This document shows, in pieces, positions 55,539 to 64,000 of a DNA stretch of 64,000 nt. The position numbers and the translations under genes were made by a program. Every line of letters starts with the position of its first letter. Within the stretch, counting starts at the first letter, position 1. The stretch is taken from assembly GCF_020497125.1 (NCBI RefSeq), contig NC_059081.1, positions 57,742,768-57,806,767 of the forward strand, written 5' to 3'. The notes under the pieces are model-generated. The model did not search any database, was not told the DNA's origin, and was given only the letters and a program-made list of their open reading frames with translations. The stretch is from Mauremys mutica. Taxonomy: Eukaryota > Chordata > Testudines > Geoemydidae.

Positions 55539-55812
55539 GGTATGTCTACACTACCCGTTGGATCGGCGGGTAGCGATCGGTTTATCGGGGATCGATATAT
55601 CGCATCTCATCTAGACGCGATGTATCAATCCCCGAACGCGCTCCCGTCGACTCCAGAACTCCACCAGGGCGAGCGGCAGTAGCGGAGTCAACAGGGGGAG
55701 CTGCGAGGACAGGAGGTAAGTCGAAATAAGATACGCAACTTCAGCTATGGGAATAGCGTAGCCGAAGTCGAAGCATCTTACATCAACCCCGCTCCCTAGT
55801 GTAGACCAGGCC
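55539..55812. mobile_element. MITE with GGTATGTCTACAC ends
   Basis: About 274 bp. The ends are GGTATGTCTACACTAC and, in complement, GGCCTGGTCTACACTAG. An inner palindrome is visible (CGGGGATCGATATATCGC against GCGATGTATCAATCCCCG). It is rich in CGAT words. Non-coding DNA element typical of turtle genomes, as I recall. Flanking duplication not certain. Confidence 0.65.
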
Positions 55813-56121
55813 TTAGGGAACCACATGCACTAATATCATTTCTGCTCCCAATTTCCCCATGAAGCCCAAATGACTTCAATTGCAATAAAACAGGACTATA
55901 TCTATGACTCGCAGAGCATTACAGCAAGACCCTTTACTGCTTATGCACAGACTCTAGCTTCTTGGAACAGTGAATTAGAAAAATTTCCCTGTGAACAGAG
56001 CTTTTTGTTTTGCCTGTGTTCACAGTGCTCTGAATCTTTCAGTAAGAGAGTACTTTTTAATCACGTTAATGACTTCATCACGGAGCTCTTTGCATCATAT
56101 GAAATGACCAGAAATACTCAC

Positions 56122-56316
56122 TCATGTAACGGAAGGTCTCCTCAGCAAGGACAGGAGAGATGGTTTGGGGGACATGGCTATAGCGGGAGGGGGCCTGGAG
56201 CCAGTCTTGGTTGTCATACGGATACAGAGTGTCCACTCGCAGCTTATACTGTGGTAGCTGTTCTTCCAGCATGTTCACCAGTTCTACTTCAGGAAGGTCC
56301 TCATTGGAGCAGACAT
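56122..56316 (-). CDS. TRAK2: TRAK2 coding exon 2
   Basis: This exon is 195 nt, residues 13-78, entered after TTTAG and left at ATG-A|GTGAGT. It encodes the conserved N-terminal block SNEDLPEVELVNMLEEQLPQ, followed by a variable stretch with YPYDNQDW and then SPVLAEETFRYM. This is the start of the HAP1-N/TRAK homology region. It lies 30 kb upstream of exon 3, across the transposon-rich intron 2. The phase-1 end fits exon 3 directly and also fits the candidate exon at 29365-29448. Confidence 0.97.
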
Positions 56317-58503
56317 CTAAAGATGAACATGTGCCATGAAACCAAAGCATGCACATTACTATTAAATCTGCTACTTTAAAAACCCACAGATTTGAAAAGA
56401 ATTGTTCTACATAGGAGGGATTACACAAGGATATTTCACTTTGACCAGCAAATGAATTTGCACTAGAAGCATGATTTTTTAATATTAGTATTTGCAATAT
56501 CCTTATTCTCCTTAATTGATCCCTTTACTTCTAGTGAATCTAGCAGACTCACTGATTCTCACAGGCTTCCTGGCTCTGACATACTTAAGTTTTATTATTT
56601 GTTTTTATGTCTGGCTATTAGCTCTCAAAGTCCATCACAGCTCTCCTAACTTCCATGTTACATTTTACCTGCTATAGGTTGTACTACCTTCTGTAGGCTT
56701 TACTCTGGCTGCATTTCCCTTTTCGGAAGGAAATCTGTTTGTCTTGAATATCCTCTTGCACCATTCAATTTAACCACACTTTTTTCTTGCCTTTCTGTTT
56801 CTCTCTCAGTTTAGTGATGCATATCCCTTCTGTGACACCCTAATGGTAGAATACATTTCATTTATTTAAAAACTTCACTTTTTTTTTTTTTTAAACCATG
56901 AGAAATGTTATGGATTGGAGTGAACACGTGGAGTGACTCCTCCTCACCCTCCAGAATGGACGGCAGTTTCTAATTCTATCTTTGTATTCCACCAATAGCA
57001 AAATGAAAGGAAAACACCTAGTAGTATATTACATTTATATACCATCATTTAAAGCACAAGTACACCTAGTTCAGAGGTGTCAGAGCTTTTCAGCCTGAGT
57101 ACCAAATGTATTTCAAAAGGGACACAATCAACACATAAGGAGAGATTCTCTGTCTTGTTCTGGTCCCTCTGCACTGTTTGAGGGAGGGGAAATGCAAGAA
57201 GCCTGCTGAAGAGTCTCCCTGCCCAGAGGTCAGACCCAATTAAGCTGCTCTCCTGGGCATAAGACACCTGCTCTCCTAGGCATAAAGGATGGGAAGTGGC
57301 TGGGGCATGCTGTATTCTGTCTATACCTAGCTGGTGTAAGATCCTTTGGGGACCAGACCCAGCTAATGCAGAGAATCAAGGAGCTGTAATTGGTTGCTGT
57401 TTTTTCAGTTTTTCTTTTTCACCTCTCCTGGGTTGCCCTGTGTGGGGGAGGGCAGCCATCCTTTGCCAGGCACTTGCCTAGACTGAGGTACAGCCAACCA
57501 AGTTCCTATCCTGCTCCTCCTAGGGCTCCCACAGCCCAGCAGGGAAGCAGGCAATGGAGCAGCTAGTGTTACACTCTCCTCCCTTCCCTCCAATGCAGCA
57601 GGTGGCCAGTAGCAGTAGGCAAGGGACAGCAGCAGCTCAGAGCACTCACAGGTCTTAACAGGACTTCTCCTGGAGTTCCAGTGACGGCACTGGGAAGCAG
57701 TGCCCCTGAACTCCCTCCTCCATGGTGGCAGGCCTGATTCAAACATGTCAGTTTATAAGTCACAGGGCATACATAACTGAGGGTACACATTTTCAATTCA
57801 TAGTCAAATACAAGTTTTCTTCTCAGGGCCAGTCTTCTTTAAGGGCCACATATTGGACACCACTCCACCGGCTGTCAACTGAAGGGTTGTATTTATACCT
57901 CAACGCGCATTCTTTAGAAACCTCAAAGTTTTATCAATGATCTCTGGCATTTTTGAGGCACAACCTCCTCTGGGTTACAAATATGAAAAAAAGGCACATA
58001 ATTCAGGGGAGTCTGAATAAGTCACAGCAAAGAAATCCAAGAGGAAGGAAGGAACTTGGCCACAATTCTCCACTCACCATGGATGGAAAGGGAGAGGCAG
58101 CAGGGGCCTGGATTACGGTCAGGCTTTTTACTTGAAAATATAAAGTGTTCTTACAGCTTCAACTACCACATTTGAAGCCACATCTTTCTTCTTCTGTCAA
58201 TTCCCACTATTCCTTCAAAAATCACTTGGGATCTCCAACACTCATTCATTCCATCCGTGATAAGAACAAACGTTTATCTACCGGAGGAAAGTTTTATGTG
58301 GTGAGAAAAATATAATAATGGATGGTTTGGAGGGGTGGGGAATGAATTAGTTTAGTTTATGAAGAATCTACTCTTCTTGTTCATGTGCACTACTGGATGA
58401 CTGCTTCACACAATTTCAAGCTGAGATCAGGGGTTTCAGGCTAGCTGCACTGAAAATACTCCATCAATTTGTGGTTCAGACTGGAGCTGCCCTTCCAACT
58501 TAC
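56317..58503 (-). other. TRAK2 intron 1 (between coding exons 1 and 2)
   Basis: 2.2-kb intron without a repeat I can bound. Poly(T) at 56879-56894. Open frames of 60-110 codons at 57296-57796 overlap on both strands and show no domain. Confidence 0.6.
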
Positions 58504-58540
58504 CAGTGATGCTCTCCGGATCTCCGTGGTTGATATTCAT
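58504..58540 (-). CDS. TRAK2: TRAK2 coding exon 1 (start codon; 5' part of exon non-coding)
   Basis: Reading leftward, ATG at 58540-58538 opens MNINHGDPESI and the exon ends one base into a codon at the donor GTAAGT (58503-58498). This matches the human stretch around internal Met18. Upstream in the same frame the codons still resemble the mammalian N-terminus (Q-N-A-I, then E-E-x-L-M at the same spacing), but a TAA at 58562-58564 interrupts them. I therefore start the CDS at this ATG. Its context is weak (C at -3, A at +4). The exon continues upstream as 5' UTR by an unknown length. An alternative acceptor AG at 58557-58556 was considered and is less likely. Confidence 0.8.
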
Positions 58541-58564
58541 GAGGGTTTCTTCACGCTTCAGTTA

Positions 58565-60843
58565 TTTAAGAATAGCATTCTGTGTTCATGTTGTGCATGG
58601 TCCCTTTCTTGCTTTGGTTGAAGGATGACTTTGGTTTGAAGTGAGATCCATCAAGCTACCTAGGCATCAATTACTCTGGTTTTCTTAACTCACTTCTATA
58701 GGCTGGGTTATATTCTTGGTCTACTATTGCCTCATTTGACACTTGATACTTCATCTGAGGTACAGATCAGTAAAATTTTTATGACATACTGTGCAAGCTT
58801 CATGTGATGGTTTCTCTTAGATCAGCCATCATCTAGAAATCAAAGACATGGAATATGTTGGATTGTAATTTATATATTACAAGCAAAGAGCAGCATGAAA
58901 TGAAACAAAACAAAATTCTCTATGAAGACAGTAAATCTCCGTTTTGGTAACTCACAATTCTCATCTATTGCTGTCTACTCATTCCCCCTTCCACCAATCA
59001 AATATTTAATGCCTGACAGGGTTGTTCACTGCTGTAGGACATTCTCTTTTGCCCTAAGACATGGCTGCTTCAGCTAAGTAGATTCCCTGCAGCCTCATAG
59101 ACAAAGGGGTTTAAATTATTTTTCAAGTACAGTAACAGTTTCTAAAGGGCAGGACTCAGTCATCTCTTTAGATAAATAAAAACAACACTCTAACAAACAC
59201 AAAGCTGTATGACTCTGCTCTTTAGTAAAATTATTTTAAAAGGGAAAAAAATCAAGTGCGTGCCCTAACAGGAAAAAATCACATAATGGGTTCACCATAA
59301 AAATCTCACACAGCTGGCTGTGTCTGCTTAGCAGCCCAGGTCTAAAATAGAAGTGATGTTACAGTTTAAGATTGAGGTGAATTGTCAGAACAGTTTAAGG
59401 AGCCAAGCTTTTGCTGTCCTCTAGCCAGGACTGCTAGTTTATTATGTAAACTTACAAAAATAGATCTCCCCCCCCACACACACACACACTTGCACAGACA
59501 AATAGGTGTTAAAAAAAGAAAATGAATATAACAATCAAAATATAAAACCATTTCAGTTAATCAAATCTCACATGCTTGGTATCAGCAATACTAATGCTTG
59601 GCATCAGCAGTACTAATTCTTTAGTCACCCATCAGGCTACACAAGATCTAATTGTTCCAACTTAAAAATAATAAAAAGGAGAAAACCTTTCAAGCCTTCT
59701 TTATATAAACCAAATGTAAAAATAGTGAAGAGGACATAAATCGTTTTTCCCCATTTGCAAGTGACCTTACAGAAAATCCACAGGGTTTGAGTTAGTTTTA
59801 TTCTCAGTACATGACAGTTTGTAGTTAAATCTGAATACTTGATTTCTCCATTTTTTTGCCACCACCTTTCAGTGTTTGTTTCCCCCAATCCTACATAGCC
59901 ACCATCTGCTACTACCTCTTGTAAAACAACTCCTTTCCCGTTATGGAGAATGCAAACAGGTCAAGAAATAGAGGCAGCAAGAGCACCCAGGCTGCACTTA
60001 CGCTTTCACAATGGATGCATATCCCTTTCATATAAGCTACTCTGCCCTCCTCCAGGTAATATATATCACTACAAGCACCCTCTAGCCAGCTGGGCTGAAT
60101 GCAGCTTCTTTACTGCCATATTATGGGTAAATATACACATCGAAAAGCCTTGAAATCTGTAAGCAGGGTTTCCTTCCACCAAAGAGTTAGTAAAAGAGGG
60201 GAGACTTCAAACTGTGGAAACTTTTAAAAGACAAACAAGCAAACCCAGCTTTCATTGGCTGTCACAGCTCTGACCCATGACCCCTTCTCAGTCATGCCCC
60301 AATCGCTTCAGAAATGCTGCCAAAGGAACAAATTTAGTCTCATGTCGGAGAATAAAAAGCCCTGGTTAGTTATAAGAACAAACCAATATAACTACTAGTT
60401 CCGAATACTGATAAACCCTGAGGCTAGTTACAAATCCATTTAGAATGACAAGCCCATATATAAAGTAACCCTGCCATGTGACTACATAAACCAAAGTCTG
60501 TACTCCTAGCTCCTCTCCACAGTAATCACGCATGGTGCATACTGTCTATTACACTGCAATAATGAGACAAGTTAATAGGAGCATAAACATGTGACTGTTA
60601 GATTGTTCCCCATAAAGTATCACCCCAGGAAGGAAGAAGCACAGAAAACTGATTTGTATATGGAAGCAAATGAGCCACTGTGTGTAACACCCATTTTTGT
60701 GAGAAAAGCTTATAAAACAGATTGTTACGGTTTTGTTTTTAGTCTTGATTACACATGCAGTTGTCATTTACAGAGCCAGCATTAGGTAAACGTATGTGAC
60801 AGTGCCACCTAGAGGTCGTCACTGTGTCTCATTTATCTTAAAT
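58565..60843 (-). other. Upstream of TRAK2 coding start, no gene recognised
   Basis: Presumably 5' UTR followed by a 5' intron of TRAK2. AT-rich, with a (CA)n tract at 59473-59490. No CpG island, TATA-type promoter or further coding exon was found. Confidence 0.5.
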
Positions 60844-61570
60844 CAGTGGTTCCCAAACTGGGGTTTGTGAACCCCTGGGGGTTCGCAAAATGTTACAGGG
60901 GGTTCTTGGGAAAAAATTTCCTAATGGTGGACAGAGCTGGGGACCCTGGGAAGTATGGGGCCAGCAGCCTGTAGCCCTTGGACTTCCAAGAGCTAAGCAG
61001 ATCAAAGCAAGCATATCTATCATACTGAGGAGATTGAAACTTCAAGACTCCTTATAAGAAATGGAAAGGGAGGTAGATATTTTTGGCTGTTTTTAAAATG
61101 AAATAGGCAGCTAGTGTTTTTAAATTATTATGAAGAACAAGTTTAAGTTTGTTGTAACATGCGTTGTTTGCCTGGACTGCTCAAGATGAATGCTTGTGTA
61201 GGAGGAACTCTTTGAGTTGGCTTCTTAAATACCTTCATGCTGTTTCACATCTGATTCTCCTTGATGAAACATAGGAGCCTTGTTTTATAACAGGCTTATT
61301 CAAAGTGATACAAGCCACGAAAGTGAGATCTTGGATGAGTGTTGCTGTTTTCATAATGTAATAAAAATACTGTCATGATAAATAATAATAAATAGTGCAT
61401 AATAAGCGTGTCACAAAAACAAATTTTATAATTCTGAGATCACTGCTTTTATAATTTATACTCAGGTAAAGGAGAAAATCCCTGAAAATGTTAATTTTTA
61501 GGAGGGGGTTTGCGATACTTGACATTTTAGTGAAAGGGGTTCACAGGTTGCTAAAGTTTGGGAACCACTG
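60844..61570. mobile_element. hAT-type element with perfect 8-bp target duplication
   Basis: 727 bp flanked by identical TCTTAAAT (60836-60843 and 61571-61578). The ends are CAGTGGTTCCCAAACT and its exact complement AGTTTGGGAACCACTG with one inserted base. Subterminal GTGAACCCCT is also shared in inverted form. No transposase is readable. Confidence 0.9.
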
Positions 61571-61578
61571 TCTTAAAT

Positions 61579-61954
61579 GAATGAGCTTCAAACTTTGGAA
61601 ACAGTCTCCGAAACCAAGCATTTATGATGTCCCTTTATCAATATCTACAATACATGAGCTTTTTAAGGACCTTCATATTGTCTGTGAGAGTCTATTTCTT
61701 ACAAAAGTCTCACTCACTGCGTTCTCAAAATAGGCTCTGAAAAGTATAATGGAGAGATGCTAGTCATAACATTTGAAACAAACTTCAATAATTGTTTCCA
61801 CATTCCCTCATGTGTTCAAGAAAATCTTGTTCATAGGTCAAATTCCACATGTGATTTGTGGTGTGAGGAGATTTTTTTGGTCAAAATTTGAAGGGAATCT
61901 GGGAAGTTGTTTAAGCTATGAACTTAAAAAAAGATACATGCTTGCCAACAAGCC

Positions 61955-61985
<31 letters not shown>

Positions 61986-62968
61986 CAGAATCTCCCTCCT
62001 CTTGGCTACTGCAGCTCACTGGCGTGTAAGGGTACTGCTTTTTATTATGCACGAGCCAGGCCAGAGGCACAAATGTAGCAGCCCTGCCTGAGTTAATGGA
62101 TTCATTCTCTGAGACACTAGCAGCCTGACTGTGTAGTTAGTAACATTATTAAAGCTACTGTTTATGGTTAAGTGATCTCATTCTCTGAGGCAGAAATGTA
62201 GCGCCCGACTTTTAATGTTAATGTTATTAATGTTTCTATTGTTACTTAACTGTTCCCATTCTCAGTCAATTCCCTCAGGAGCATAAAAATCTGTAAAATT
62301 TTAAGGCCCCTACATTGCCAGAGTGATGTAAAGGTGCCTTATTATAAATGACAATTAAGAGCATCCTCACCTAGGAAGATCTATGTGCTTTCTCACTTTT
62401 CCTGTGCCAAAGTGGCACAAGGGGTTAGATTACTGCTCAGGATTTATTTTAGTTACCCATTTAAAAACAAACAAACAAACACACACGTTGAGGGCAAATA
62501 ATACATTTACCAAGCAGTCTATAAAATGTCAGGACAATCAGAACCAAGTACTTCCCCAAGTACCCAGCCAGGTCCAGGACAATGATTAGCAAAACTAGAT
62601 CGCTGTCATATGTGAAAGTCTGAGCAATTTAAAATGACATTCAAATTTGGGGAGGGGGGGGAGAGGGGCGGCTGTTCGGTGTTGGGTAATGTAATTTAAA
62701 TGAAAATCCAGGATTATAACTGGAATGCAGATTATTAGTTACCAAGTGTTTGTAACGTAACTTTCATGTGTTTAGGAAATGCTAAATTCTTATTGTGACT
62801 TTTTTTCTGTATTGTAGTTTAAATAAATTACCAAAACAATTGACACTGGTATGATTATATTCCATTATTTTGGCAAATAAAATATGCAGAATTTTGAATT
62901 GTTTGGCGCAGAATCCCCCCAGGAGTAATAACCAATTAAACAACTGCAAACAAAGAGTTACTATTAAT
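61579..62968 (-). other. Upstream stretch, no gene recognised
   Basis: AT-rich with (AG)n at 61957-61972 followed by a short (AC)n, and (ACAA)n-like sequence near 62466-62482. No gene or complete transposon. Confidence 0.5.
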
Positions 62969-63390
62969 GGAATGATATCAGATTAGAGGGAGGACTCAAG
63001 TGGGGTTCCACAGGGATCTGTTCTGGGTCCAATGTTGTTTAACATCTTTATTAACAACCTGGATGTAGGAACAGAGAGCATACTGATCAAATTTGCAGAT
63101 GACAAAAAGTTAGGCGGGGTAGAGGTTGCCAACACTTTTGAATTTTAGCTCTATCTGCCAATCTTGATAAATTGGAGAACTGGGCGATTGACAACAAATG
63201 AAATTCAACAAAGACAAATGTAAGGTGCTAAATTTACGGAAGAAAAGCAAAATGCACAAATATAGATGGGGGATAACTGGCTTGGCAACAGCACTGCTGA
63301 AAAGGATCTGGGAGTTGTGATGGATCACAACCTCAAGATGAGTCAGCAATGTGATGCTGTTTAAAAAAAAAAGGCAATTTAAGGTTGTAT
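62969..63390 (+). pseudogene. CR1 LINE reverse-transcriptase fragment
   Basis: Plus strand, [20 protein letters not shown] then [12 protein letters not shown]. This is the CR1 RT wording including the FADD active-site motif. A decayed C-terminal part follows (NWRTGRLTTNEIQQRQM-like, then a DLGVVMDHNLKMS-like block) and a poly(A) run at 63361-63372. It is truncated at both ends and has frameshifts. Confidence 0.85.
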
Positions 63391-64000
63391 TAACAGAGGC
63401 ATAACATGCAAGTCACAGGAGGTAACAGTACTGCTCTACTCAGCACTGGTTAGATGCTGAAGATTCATCACACCACCTTACAATAAACCATTTTTTTCCT
63501 TTGCATTTTTATTAATTATAGCATCAAAAATGTCCTCCCCCACCCCAATCCGTGCAGGATGGCACTTTAAATCTCTTCTAAATAAAGTAAGAGCAGAGCT
63601 ACTACAGATTGTAATCAACAGTGTCAAAAGCATAGTGTTGTTCAAACAGCAGTCTAGTCAACACAAAGAAAATTACTTCCCATTCCAGAAACTCTCTGCA
63701 GCTTCTAGGACATCATGCAAATATTAAGCTACAGCATTGTCCAGACAGAGAAAGGCAAATCCATAAGCAGAACCCTGAGAAATTTACTGAAATGTACCAG
63801 TACCACAGCATTTCATCTTATTAACATTTGTGGGTTTTCTTATTGCTTTAATACAGCTTGCCATGACTTGGCATTTCCAGGGATTAGAACAGACAGCTCA
63901 CTGCACAGTACAACCCGTCAAGAGTAATCACGCTCTATTTGTTGAGTGCAACTTGCTTTTCCAAGTTACAAATTTAGTTAGATTTATCCACCTAGAAATC
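63391..64000. other. Window end, no gene recognised
   Basis: AT-rich sequence; short open frames only. Nothing recognised. Confidence 0.5.

Larger units (their letters stand above)
6183..58540 (-). other. TRAK2: TRAK2 gene, coding span (15 exons)
   Basis: TRAK2 is a coiled-coil adaptor that links mitochondria, through Miro GTPases, to kinesin-1 and dynein/dynactin for transport along microtubules. The fifteen exons listed below join in phase to 2697 nt, giving 898 residues plus TAA. Order, phases and residues match the vertebrate TRAK2 protein I recall (human 914 residues); most of the length difference is the N-terminus. The assignment to TRAK2 rather than TRAK1 rests on motifs such as SNEDLPEVELV near the start, VLAEETFRYM, SETDSSCSTPLRFN and the C-terminal KMGILKED. 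Introns 3-14 span about 20 kb, whereas intron 2 alone is 30 kb and full of transposons. No host promoter is visible in the window. Confidence 0.97.

Noticed and set aside
58504..58555. Exon 1 as a 52-nt internal exon after acceptor AG at 58557-58556
   Set aside because: Codons upstream of that AG still align with the mammalian N-terminus at constant spacing, so the exon probably continues upstream with an in-frame stop rather than starting there.

Overview
The window is nuclear DNA from a vertebrate, very probably a cryptodire turtle. It carries almost all of one protein-coding gene, TRAK2 (trafficking kinesin protein 2, also GRIF1/ALS2CR3), on the minus strand. The turtle assignment is inference. 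It rests on a tRNA-derived SINE at 23711-23900 that I recognise as the cryptodire Cry-SINE type, together with CR1, DIRS and hAT families typical of turtle genomes.

TRAK2: fifteen coding exons can be placed to the base between 58540 and 6183. All have GT/AG borders and compatible phases. They add up to 2697 nt (898 codons plus stop), close to the 914 residues I recall for human TRAK2. The last exon runs into a long AT-rich 3' UTR (about 6182 down to about 2260). Introns 3-14 are compact (6862-26034). Intron 2 is about 30 kb (26112-56121) and holds most of the transposable elements. No promoter or CpG island of the host gene is visible, so the transcription start probably lies beyond 64000.

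Mobile DNA: intron 2 contains (a) a nested set at 30385-37669, in which a short DNA-transposon-like repeat was entered by an APE-type LINE in a classic twin-priming (5'-inverted) arrangement, which was then entered by a 3.36-kb LTR-type element flanked by a 4-bp duplication; (b) a hAT element at 41482-43431 built as two inverted halves, hit later by a SINE-like retroposon and a TA-flanked MITE; (c) a palindromic retroposon at 44383-44577; (d) a 2.8-kb hAT-like element carrying about 25 copies of a roughly 40-bp minisatellite; (e) a nearly complete 6.1-kb DIRS-type tyrosine-recombinase retrotransposon at 48871-54977, with inverted terminal repeats, an internal complementary region, an open RT-RNase H frame and broken gag and recombinase frames. 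Smaller hAT, mariner-like, MIR-like and CR1 copies lie in other introns and upstream.

Most interesting points: a previously unannotated-looking, phase-compatible TRAK2 exon at 29365-29448 inside the giant intron (cassette or alternative first coding exon); the loss by an in-frame stop of the N-terminal residues used in mammals; and the DIRS element and nested insertions, whose empty sites can be read inside the same window.
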